Positions 25,152 through 35,637 of a DNA stretch of 64,000 nt are shown piece by piece. The position numbers and the translations under genes are program-made. Each line of letters starts with the position of its first letter. Within the stretch, counting starts at the first letter, position 1. The notes beneath the pieces are model-generated. The model had not been told where the DNA came from and made no database searches. It saw only the letters and a list, made by a program, of their open reading frames with translations. The DNA is taken from assembly GCA_947179155.2 (NCBI GenBank), contig OX359275.1, positions 37,382,808 to 37,446,807 of the forward strand, read 5' to 3'. The stretch comes from Hedera helix. Lineage: Eukaryota; Streptophyta; Magnoliopsida; Apiales; Araliaceae.

Positions 25152-26909
25152 ATGGATGACAGGAATGAAGTTGATCAGATTGATGATGTAATGTTACCTG
25201 GTTTCCGGTTTCATCCTACAGATGAGGAGCTGGTTGGTTTCTATCTGAAGAGCAAGATTCAGCAGCGACCGCTTCCTATTGAGCTAATTAAGCAAGTGGA
25301 TATTTACAAGTATGATCCCTGGGATCTTCCAAGTAAGTTAATTCATCTCTCACATATAACAACCACTTTTCCAGAGTTCCAAAACTTTCTTTTCCCTTTT
25401 CTTATTTCTTAGGTACGTACTGGTTTCATCTTATTAGCCTAGTCTACATGGATAAAGCTATCTTTCATTTTGTTTTGGCTAACTTGCTAGATAAGAAAAG
25501 GATGCCATTTGTTGCAACGACAGAAAAAGTTTGAATTCAGTCAAAACTGCTGATTCATTTTGGAGTCTTCATTTGTCATGTTCTGAAGCTCACACAAGTT
25601 TAATATCATCACTGTTTGTGATCAAGCATTTGTTATATAGGGCATGATACTTCACTTTCAATGTCATGGTGGTATCAGTCAACCTTATGCTATGAAAACT
25701 TTAGTAGTTACAGCTCCCTAGTAGTTTTTAAAGGTAGTATTAACAGCACACTTGCACTTCCTTACTAATGTTGTCACTTCTTCATCCTCTGATAATCACC
25801 AGATCTGGCATCTACTGGGGAGAAAGAGTGTTACTTTTACTGTCCAAGGGACCGTAAATACAGGAACAGTGCACGACCAAACCGTGTGACTGGAGCTGGC
25901 TTTTGGAAAGCCACTGGTACTGACAGGCCAATATACTCTTCGAATGGTACCAAATGCATTGGTTTGAAGAAGTCCCTAGTGTTCTACAGGGGCAGAGCTG
26001 CTAAAGGAATAAAAACTGATTGGATGATGCACGAGTTTAGATTACCTTCTATTCCTGATGCAGGGCCACCAAAAAAGTTATTGGATAAAAACCTTCCTCC
26101 ATGTGTAAGTCGATGGAAAAATTTACTAATCGAGGCTTGTCATTAACCCTCGTACTAGATTGTCATTTTTCCTATATATTTTCCGTGCGCAGGATTCATG
26201 GGCAATTTGTAGGATATTCAAAAAGGCCAACTCAATGGCGCATCGAGCTCTTTCTCACTCGTGGGTATCTCCATTACCTAAAACATCGTCTAATATGTTT
26301 ACCCAAGGTTCACACTCCACTCAGTTCAGTTCAGAGAACACGTCTTGCACAGCAGAAACTAGCTCAGCCATGCAGTTATGCAATGAATTGCAACAAAATT
26401 CTACAGCTAGTTATTCTGCCCTTGATATTCCCTCATATAGACCAATCAACCCAGCATTTTACAAACCATTTTCTTTAGGTGTTCCGAATGGAGACCTTCA
26501 CAATGGCTTAGTGTTTTCTCCTCCTGATATGTTTGGACCGAGCACCAAGTCTACTGTTGATGTTACTTCCATGCTTTTCAATATGTCTCCTGCGTTAATT
26601 GGGGATGCTAGTAAGACATCTGACAGTATTGACTTTGGAGGGCCACAACAGCAACTCAACTTCTCAATGAGTTCACCAGAAGATATGCAAGGAAGCATAG
26701 GCACGGGAGAGGATGACGCAGGCTCGACAAAGAATCATAGCGCAACACATGGCAATAACCAGTGGGGAAACATCCACCGGTCAATAGGATTTCCTTTCAA
26801 TTTGACATCAAGCTTGTCGGATGCATGGAAACCTAATTTGCCATGGGATTCCCCCCCTTGTCCAAGTGAGATGTCCACTACTTATCCCCAAAACAATTGT
26901 TATACATAA
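25152..26909 (+). CDS. NAC-domain transcription factor, FEZ-like subgroup
   Basis: This encodes a nuclear DNA-binding regulator. Exons 25152-25332, 25803-26104 and 26193-26909 total 1200 nt, or 399 residues. The ATG at 25152 is used; an upstream in-frame TTG at 25137 is not a credible start. The NAC domain spans about residues 15-170: LPGFRFHPTDEELVGFY (A), DIYKYDPWDLP (B), RKYRNSARPNRVTGAGFWKA (C), KTDWMMHEFRLP (D) and DSWAICRIFKK (E). The C-terminal half is Ser/Asn/Pro-rich and probably an activation region. The sequence of subdomains C to E and the RALSHS motif just after the NAC domain are closest to FEZ (ANAC009), a root-cap stem-cell regulator (from memory of the family). An oddity is Cys70 where the family almost always has Trp (EKE-W-YFYC). 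The exact orthology is uncertain. Confidence 0.93.
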
Positions 26910-28339
26910 TTCAACTAACATACCTGTAAGAAGTCTAACTACTAGCCTTGGCTTGAGCAAAGGTGGAAAAACTCAAAACCGCAAACATTATATCCTTAGA
27001 ACTATTACTGTACAGGTTTCTCCTAGTAACAAAGTGTATTCGGGTGTATATTATAGCCTTTTTTTGGTCTATTTGTCATTTAAGTTGGTGTCATTTGTTT
27101 TTCCCGGATATTTTCGTATGCATAGATATCAATAGCAAAGGTTAAGCCAGTTGCATACAATTATAACTTGCTCCCTCAATTTCCAACTAATTATCATAAT
27201 TGTTGCTATCCGAAGATAAAGATCATAATGCTGTTTCGAGTGCTACTAGTTGTTCCGTCCTAATTACCGCCACACGAATAATGGTAAACTCCCATCTACA
27301 TAGCATTTTGTATGTTTTCGGAACAAAAGTAGGTGGTATTCATACAGGGAAACCACTCATTCTCGCACATGACAACAGGAGCGATGCACCATTGCACCAA
27401 GTACCCTAAATTTTACTTAAACCGTGGAAATGGAAAAACAAACACATGCAAACTAAAAGGAAGGAAAAAGATGTATGCGATACAGCCATACATACATTCA
27501 TAAGCAATATCCATTATCCAAGGCACAGAGAGCTAATTATAAACATCAAATTATAAAATTAATAGGAACATCGAGATATCACAGGCCATCAGACCATCAC
27601 TTGTGCACAAGGAATGTCATGAGTTGAAAATAAAAACAAAAGGTTGGGAAATAGAGCTGCAGAGCTTATACATTCATACGCACTAAATACCAGGACCTTT
27701 TGCAAACAGTACCTCAAACAAGGGACTTGTGTCATTGAAAGCTTCATAGGAGACTCGTTCATAGAAATTTTATACAATCAATTTCAGCTTTCATATATCT
27801 ACTTAAAGTAGTTTCTCCGTGTAAAATTACTTGAGGTGGTCACAGGAGTATCATTCATGTAGTTATGACAAAAGTCGGAATGGCTATTTTCTGTTACTAA
27901 ACATATATTTTGTAAACAGTTTTCAAACCAAACATGCATTGCCAGGACCAACAAAAACAGGCAAGAAGACATGACAATTAAGCCAGCTTGTGTTTATTAT
28001 GCACCTCCATAAAAAGCTCAAAACCCAGTTAACACGTGCCAAACATCAGGCCCACTAATAGAAATTGATAACAAGTACACTACGAATATTGAAGCTCAAA
28101 CACAAGACTAAATGTAAAAATAACACAAAATTCACAAAATGAATACATCTGAAATTAGATTTATCGACAAACATAAAAGGTGACGTGACTAAGAAGTCTA
28201 AAACCAAATCAAGTTTACTTCCAAGTTTAAGGTCATTGAACATAAATCTTTTCCAAATTTCTACATAATCGTCATCATCAAAGTCAAAATTTGATTCAAC
28301 GTATGATAATTGAAAAGGCATTTTGCTTTACACTCTCAT
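26910..28339. other. Region between convergent NAC and eL34 genes
   Basis: The first 250 bases are probably NAC 3' UTR. 27400-28339 has moderate composition and short open frames (for example 28055-28321 on the minus strand) but no recognisable domain; the last part is likely the eL34 3' UTR. No RNA gene or clear transposon end was seen. Confidence 0.4.
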
Positions 28340-30578
28340 TTAACTCTTTGTAGCTTGCTTCTCCTTTGACTTCTGAATCTTTAGAACCTTTTTGACAATC
28401 TTTTGCTCTTCAACCAAGAAGGCTCGGATGATCCTACCAAATAAATATAGGGTCAAGATTAAGATATCTCACCAACTTACACTCTAATACAACACTAAAA
28501 TTGGGACTAATAAGGAAACAAAATGGCAGATCATATTACTGTCTAGGCCTACACTATGACATACCTCTCCCTGACAGCACCTCCAGACAACACCCCGCCA
28601 TAGGCACGGTTGACAGTTCTTCGGTTTCTGGACAATCTAGACCTCTTGTATTCAGCAGGTCTCAAGTGAGGAATCTACAAACAACAAATACTTTTAGTTC
28701 AGAACACTGCTACAGAAAAAGTGGTTAAAACATCTGAATTTGTATCTCATACCATGCACATTAAAGTTATATTTTTGCACAGTAAATGCATCACCACATA
28801 CAATTAATACATTCTGTATGGACACAAGATCATCTTGGTCTTGACTTGTAGTCTTCCCTCTACGTAGGGATGATCCATCTTTAAAATAACTTTTTCAAGT
28901 GCAACTTCACATAAGGGAAGAGTTTTAACATGAGAAAGACCAAACCATTGATGTAGGACAAAGTGGAAAGAAAGAATAAGAGTATCTATTTTCGCAGAGA
29001 ATCGGTAAAAGAACACACACAACTTTAATCTCAAATCAATACATTCAATAATCTGTCCACAATAATGAATTTACAACCTTATTTATAATGTTCCTAAACA
29101 CTCTCCTAATCCAATTTGGACTCTGAAAGATAAATACAAATTAAATGAGATAATTACAAATTATAAAAATTAACTTAAACACAACTTCTAATTAAAATAT
29201 AACTCCTAATTAAAATCTACTACTATAACAAAACTATCATAATTAAAATAAAACTTTCATAAAATATCCTAGTAAATAATTATATTAATTATCCAATATT
29301 TATTCCTCACTAACAATACAAAATTAATAATAATTTTATTTTTTTTCCTTTACGCCTCACCATCTTGTTCACTTTCTAGTATTAAGCATGATACTTAAAA
29401 ATCATCACATATCCAATTTACTGTCTCTGTTGTCCTTGGATACTTGAGAAATATTGTGGATTCCTTATAAGATGGATTAAATAGAAGTTAACCACACGTT
29501 TATCTAAATAACAATACTTTTGTCCAATTAAAAAAAACATAAAAAAGGAAAGAAGAAACAGAACTCAAGGGATAGTTTAGCCAATACAGGTACAAGCTGG
29601 TCTAAACTAGGAAAGTAACACCTAAAAGGAATTCTGACATCTGCAACTACCATTAGGTTATAGACCAAATGCAATTATTCATTGAGCATACCCAAAGTAG
29701 GCCTCAGCAATGACCCAAGCATATTTTAGGCTTCAATAAATAGAACAGTAAAAGTTATATGGTTCACCGCTATTTTTGGGATACAAACTAATAATCTCTA
29801 GTCAAATTTCTGTACGAAGAAATGCAACAGACTTCTAGCAATATAGAAGAGCAAAGGGCAGAGTTACCTCATAATAGTGTAAAATTGCGATACACAAGCT
29901 TGGTTACACTTCATAAGAACACAGGTAAATTTTCATATCAAATACTATAAGCTACTCCTTAACAGTATCAAAAAATTGCTTTACAGAATAACCATTCTGC
30001 ATCCTCTACTAAAAACAGATCAAACACAACAATTAAATTTTCAGATCAAATGTATTTAAGCAGAAAATTTAAAATAAATATATAAATAAAATTCAAACCC
30101 CTTGGATTCTCTTTCCAGTGACGGGGCACTTAGGACCGCTAGCTCTCTTCTTGGTCGTCTGGTAAACCAGCTTCCCACCTACAATGTCACGTATATGAAC
30201 AATCAGAAGCACCCCACTACAACGCAAATCTAAGGGCACGTTATGAAATCCACACAAGCCAAATCGATTCATAGTCCGAACACAACCATATTATATTCTA
30301 GAATAAATGCAAAACTGTTAACATTTTCCAAAATAAATAGATCACAAAACCAAATTAAAATTAAAAAAAAATCAGTCTTTGCAAACAAGCGAATACAACA
30401 ACAGAAACAATATAGTAAACATGATCAAATATGAAGATAAGCATATAAAAATACGAGAAAGTAAGCAAATGAGAAGTAATTGGGGTCTATGAAGAATACC
30501 GGGAGTTTTGACAACCCTATGCTGGTTGGATTTGGTGGCGTAACTATGCCGTTTGCGATACGTGAGCCGCTGAACCAT
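28340..30578 (-). CDS. RPL34: 60S ribosomal protein L34 (eL34), cytosolic
   Basis: This is a structural protein of the large cytosolic ribosomal subunit. Minus-strand exons 30578-30500, 30178-30099, 28674-28565 and 28433-28340 keep phase (79, 80, 110 and 94 nt; total 363) and give 120 residues, the normal family length. The start MVQRLTYRKRHSYATKSNQH, the middle KRASGPKCPVTGKRIQG, then RLSRNRRTVNRAYGG, and the Lys-rich end KIQKSKEKQATKS are family-specific. Intron 2 is 1424 bp and shows no gene. The basic composition fits rRNA binding. Nothing looks broken, so the gene is probably active and constitutive. Confidence 0.97.
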
Positions 30579-30680
30579 CTTTTTCTCTCTCCTCTCCTCT
30601 CTCTGCTCTACTGTGAGATAAGCTTGAGGCAAACAGGTTTTCAAAGAGAAAGTATATAAATAGGAAAACCCTACATCCGA
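30579..30680 (-). promoter_or_regulatory. eL34 leader and core promoter with telo-box-like motif
   Basis: Between the start codon and about 100 bp upstream the minus strand carries a pyrimidine-rich leader (CTCTCTCC-type, 30582-30605), a TATA-like TATTTATATAC at about 30650-30662, and GTAGGGTTTT (plus strand AAAACCCTAC, 30664-30673). The last is one base from the telo box AAACCCTAA common in plant ribosomal protein promoters. The function is inferred from this motif set. Confidence 0.5.
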
Positions 30681-32016
30681 TGGCTGCTGTCAAATCCTTT
30701 TAACGGATGAGATTAACATTCTATAGACACCAAATTTTAATTTATTTTTATCTTATCTATTTCCTTGGTTTCTAGACATGAACAAAAAATTCGAGATCCG
30801 CAGATCGATTTGATCATGTCTAAGTCTGGCCTGGTGAAGGCCTAGCCCGTTCAGGCTCTACCTGCAGAATTCAAAAAAGTCATTGTTTGAACACTAAAGT
30901 CGGGCTTTGTCCGAACTGAAAAAAAGTCCGGCCCGACTTACAAGCCGTTGTTATAAAATAATCTTTAATTAATATGTTATTATTGTAAATATTACTTTTG
31001 TCTTAGAAATGTTTGTCTATATTTAGTCAATAATAAAATAGTTATCCACTTACTCTGTTATATGTTTAAGATATTAAAAAGGTAGTGTACTTACCTATTT
31101 TTGTTTTTCACTACAACTAAAATGAGTGAGGGAGAGAGAAAAATAAAATAAGAAGTTAAGATATAAGAATATACCATTTAAAAAACTAATAAATTAAATG
31201 CATTCTCGAAGAAACTTGCCCCGTAATTTGTTTCTTTAGAAAAATATTGTGCTATTATCAAATTTATATATAATTATAAATCACTCTAAAGGTTTGGTTA
31301 TACATAATTACAGAAAAATAACTTGGACCAAGGTCTGGCCTGGCTAGGTCTGGCCTGCAGGCCTCAAAAGACCAAATTTTCGTTGAGAAGTTCAGTCTAA
31401 CTTGACTTGCAGGCCCAAAAATTAAAATCTGTCATGACTTGATTAACGATCAAAGCCTACCAAACCAGATTTGCCTGTCATGCATGCCTCTTGGTTTCTT
31501 AGTAAGCCTCTCAATTTATTTATATGTTTTAAGGTAGTTCCACATAAGTTTAAGTTGTACATTATACTCCATTTGTCATAGTTTTGACTTTAAGGAACCA
31601 ATTTGGACATCTTAAAAATTTAAAAGTGATTTTAATTATAAATTCTCTCTATATTTGTCTTTTATTTTCAAATCATTGATCTCATATTCAGTTGCATTTC
31701 AAAAAAATATATTTTATAATTAATGATTTTATCTGCTTTATAATATTTATTTTAATTAATTAAAATTAAATAAATTTATATCAACATTAATTTTTTTTAT
31801 TTTGCTAATTAATACCTTTATCAATATTAATATATAACAACGCAAAATGCAATCTCAAATTCAATTATTCTGAATCAATTTCGTTGGTCACGAGTCAATT
31901 AACCGAGTTTGACTTAACTCAATTTGGATAGGTTGAACGGTCGTTCTTTCCCAAAATATTCTTCTCCGATAAAACTCTTTTTTTCGAAAAGTAATTCCCA
32001 AACTCTTCGTCTCCCA
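30681..32016. repeat. Intergenic region with GGCC/CCGGCC-rich low-copy repeat remnants
   Basis: Clusters such as GGTCTGGCCTGG, GCCTAGCCCG and GTCCGGCCCG occur at 30820-30960 and again at 31325-31420 on either side of AT-rich sequence. Clustered subterminal GGCC motifs of this kind are seen in hAT-type elements, but I could not fix terminal repeats or target duplications. At 31568 TACTCCATTTGTCATAG resembles a Stowaway-type terminus. Confidence 0.35.
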
Positions 32017-32118
32017 CTAAATTAGATATTTATGAATCAATAAAATTAGACTTATAATATATAATAATATGCATATATAATATTGTAATATTTATACATT
32101 ACACACACACGCACACAC

Positions 32119-32160
<42 letters not shown>

Positions 32161-33033
32161 GTGAGTAAGAAATCGAATTGCACCAAAAATCGCACCAACG
32201 GTTTCGGTGTATATGGTGATTTTAGGTGGTTAAAAAATCGCAAATGCGGTTTGAGTTTAATTTCTGGGCAAAACCGCATCTAAGAAAGCTCACCGCACCA
32301 TGCACTATCAAAATGAAGCATATCATAAGTATTATTATAATGTACAAATATTTGAAATTATCCTAAATTGTAATTATCTCTGTCTAGAATTTTCATATGT
32401 AAGGATATATCATTATTCATGTTTTTAGGTTCTATTTTACTTTTGTTTAGACAAAACATTATAAGTAAAATTATATGTTATGAAAGTGGTATTTAATATT
32501 GCGTGATGCTAAATTATTAATTTAAATTGCATAAAATTTAATTATTTCAGTTAATTTTTTAACCGAAACCGCACCAAATGAAACTGCACCGCGTGATTCA
32601 AAACCGCACCACACAAATCACAAGTTATTTTTCATGTAGATTTGAATTTGTCAAACCGCACCTAAGCGGTTTTATATGCGGTTTGAATTTCAAATCGCAC
32701 AAAACCACACCATGTTCACCCCTATATATAGAGAGAGAGTATTTGCAATAATTTTTTTAAAGAATATTTTAATAAAATTAGAACATCTAAGAAAATAAAT
32801 ATTTTAATTTATAATAAAAATACTAAATTGTACCATATAAAAATAATAACGACACATGATGATCATTATTTAAATAAAATAAATAAATAATGCCTATAAA
32901 ATAAATTAAAATATTTTTTAAAAAAAAACTTGGACACTAGCCCGTTATTGTACACGGGTTATCAAACTTAAATTAGATATTTATGAATAAATAAAATTAT
33001 ACTTATAATATATAATAATATACATATATATAT

Positions 33034-33092
<59 letters not shown>

Positions 33093-33175
33093 TTATTTAT
33101 AATATTTTTTTTAAAAATATTTTAATAAAATTAGAATATCTAAGAAAATAAATATTTTAACTTATAATAAGATAA
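32017..33175. repeat. Divergent tandem duplication, first copy containing a hAT insertion
   Basis: 32017-32080 (AAATTAGATATTTATGAA...) recurs at 32968-33030. The segment at 32731-32820 (AGAATATTTTAATAAAATTAG...) recurs at 33085-33175. The second copy has an uninterrupted TA/GA microsatellite (33046-33092) where the first carries a 568-bp insertion. The copies are joined by a Helitron-like hairpin (CCCGTTATTGTACACGGG, 32941-32958), which suggests tandem Helitron-type units. Confidence 0.6.
32156..32723. mobile_element. 568-bp hAT (Ac-like) non-autonomous element
   Basis: The left terminus is TATGGGTGAGTAAG; the right terminus in reverse complement is TAGGGGTGAACATGG. Subterminal repeats of GCGGTTT and AAACCGCA occur on both sides (for example AAAACCGCACC and AAATGCGGTTTG), a hallmark of Ac-like transposase binding regions. 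It sits in a TA microsatellite, so the 8-bp target duplication cannot be judged. There is no transposase. Confidence 0.65.
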
Positions 33176-35282
33176 CAAGAGATCCTCTTATGAGTCGATT
33201 CATACTTAATTAAAAATAATTATGAATTAACTCAAATAGTTAATTTTCTTATAACTATTTGTGTATCGCAATTGTACTTAATTTAATTTTTGATTAATAG
33301 TGAGTAAATTTGGGTGGGACTGGACTATCTCGGATAGTCCCTAAGTTAACTCGAACGGTCACGATGATGGTAACAAATCCATTGAGTCAATGATGATTAA
33401 TTATTGCCTTGGTTGTTTGTCTCTTCTAAAATTATTGAATGTGTCTTATTATAATCGAAACTGGTGTGGTGTGCGCGTATTCATATTAATACTACTCGAA
33501 CATGTGAATTCCCGAACGATTGTATTTAATTTGGGATACGAATTACCTTCCACTCTCTAAACCATTACTAAGAGAAACAGGGTTGAGATTTAACACAAAA
33601 ATTAGCACTACTGTTCTCCAAGTTAAAAACTTCTACGAAATTTGAGATAAAAATTTCTAAGAAAAAAATAAGTGAAAATTTATTTTTAGATTAATATATG
33701 TTATATGTACTTACCATATTTATATATTGTAAACGATATTTTCATATAAACAATTTTCATATTGTTCATTTGGTTAGCCGCATAAATACTTTGATAAAGT
33801 ATAATTATTTTTAATATAAATAATTGTTTATAAACAAATCGTGCCTCACACGAACTATTACACTAGTTGACTTCAAATTTTAAAATAAGATTTTTTTTGC
33901 CGAACGAAAATAAAAGTACTAATCCTAAAAGATTATTATAGTCCCTTATTTTTTTCTTACTTCTGAACTTCAAATATATAAATTAGGTTTATTGTTGTTT
34001 AATTTTGCTTTTTCTATTTAATTTCAACATCGACTTTTCATGTTAGATGCAGTCATTGGTGAACAAATTTATACGTGCGAGGAGAAGTGAAGTTCAAAAT
34101 AATAATTCTAAAGTAATTAAACTACTATATATATAAACAACTGAGCTTTAATTAAATAGGCTTGAAATTTTGAATAGAAAAAAAAAACAGTAAAAGAAAT
34201 TAAATTACAACGTGAATATTCTATATTATGTTTCCGGCTATATAAATCCTCTAATTTCTTCCCATCAGTAATCGCGACTATTAATCTCATTTGTTTAGTT
34301 GTTCTTCCTTCGAAAAGGTTTAATTTACTTTTTCTTATGAATTTCTCGTAAAAGCTTGGTTGTAGTTATGCAGAGAGTTTTTAATACCTTACCTATCTTA
34401 TATTTTTTATACTAAAAAAAAATAACAGTAAGACCATTTCTTTTTTACAATATAAGATCACTTATTTTTTGTAAAATATACAAAGGCCTTGATACGAAGG
34501 GCCTTTATCCTAGTTTTCTTTTGATTTGTCTAAATCTATTTGTTTTTTTTTTATTTTTAATAATTTTTTTATATTATTTTTTTAATACTATCCTCATTTA
34601 ATTTTTTTTAAAAATTCATTGAAAACAACATTACATACATTAAAAAAATTAAGACTATTAACTTTGATAATAAAAATACAACCACACTCTTTCTCTCTCT
34701 CTCTCTCTCCTATATTTTATTATTTCAATAAAAAATTAGGAGATTAATTAAAATAACAAAAAAATATGATAATAGAGTAGTTAAGATAAGTAATATAAAT
34801 TTAGAGATAATATTTTTTTTTTAAACTAAGACGAGTAAAATTAGAGTGAGAAAATAACAGTCTATCTATTCTATAAAAAAGAGTTACATTTGTAAAAAAT
34901 ATTCTATAAAATAATATTATTTTTGCTAATAGTACTTGGACGGAGGAAGTGAATGGAAGGAGCATAATAGAGAATAAATAAAAAAAAAAGCGGATAAAAT
35001 TCCCCAGTTGACATCTAGCGAGATCTGAAGACAAAATGGCATAAAAATGACAATAACTGTAATTGATAATGTGAACATGGCACTAAAGTCTCATAGTCAA
35101 TGAAGTGTTGGAGAGAAAAATAAAGCGGAGGGGGGAAGGTCACAAATCACAAAGGGAATTATTGCAGAAACATTCGTCTAACACACGCGAAACTGAGCTT
35201 TCTAGGATACCACCTCACCTTGTTCAAGCCCAGATTTTGATCAGTTCTTTCATATTGTATGAAAGCATTTGATAGTCACATC

Positions 35283-35323
<41 letters not shown>

Positions 35324-35329
35324 AAAATT
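33176..35329. other. Intergenic AT-rich region; Helitron-like end at 33840-33866
   Basis: The hairpin CGTGCCTCACACG (33840-33852) followed by AACTATTACACTAG and then T fits a plant Helitron 3' end (hairpin, spacer, CTAG, insertion before T). A CT microsatellite lies at 34688-34708. GGACGGAGGAAGT at about 34938 resembles the right end of a Stowaway MITE. A TA microsatellite at 35289-35321 closes the region. No gene was seen. Confidence 0.45.
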
Positions 35330-35474
35330 TTAAAAAACGAACTAAAGACGAACCGTCGTCTTTGGTATCTATGGCGACGGTTCGACCCGTCGTCATAGAG
35401 TGCAGCTATGGCGATGGGTCGAATCGTCGCCATAGATACCAAAGACGACGGTTCGTCTTTGATTCGCTTTTTAA
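35330..35474. repeat. 145-bp near-perfect hairpin (foldback) between two TA microsatellites
   Basis: Two 69-nt arms pair around a 7-nt loop (35399-35405) centred on 35402. The left arm includes AAAGACGAACCGTCGTCTTT and GGTATCTATGGCGACGG; the right arm is its complement with only a handful of mismatches, mostly in the outer and loop-proximal parts. The stem is far richer in GC than its surroundings and contains repeated CGTCG/CGACG words, like the subterminal palindromes of CACTA-type elements. (TA)n tracts lie at 35289-35321 and 35494-35524. Open frames through it on both strands are only the consequence of the palindrome. Confidence 0.85.
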
Positions 35475-35491
35475 GATTCGCTGGAGAAGGG

Positions 35492-35525
<34 letters not shown>

Positions 35526-35637
35526 CATTCTTTCAATTTATGCTTTTCTGTGACAACTCACAAGGGAGCCAAAGACTTCGAATTACAAAGTTGCAGCAAA
35601 AATTTCCCAAAACAAGTCATTTTTCTAGGCTAGGCTA

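Noticed and set aside
28055..28321. 88-codon minus-strand frame beside eL34
   Set aside because: It lies in the probable 3' UTR of eL34 and has no family signature.
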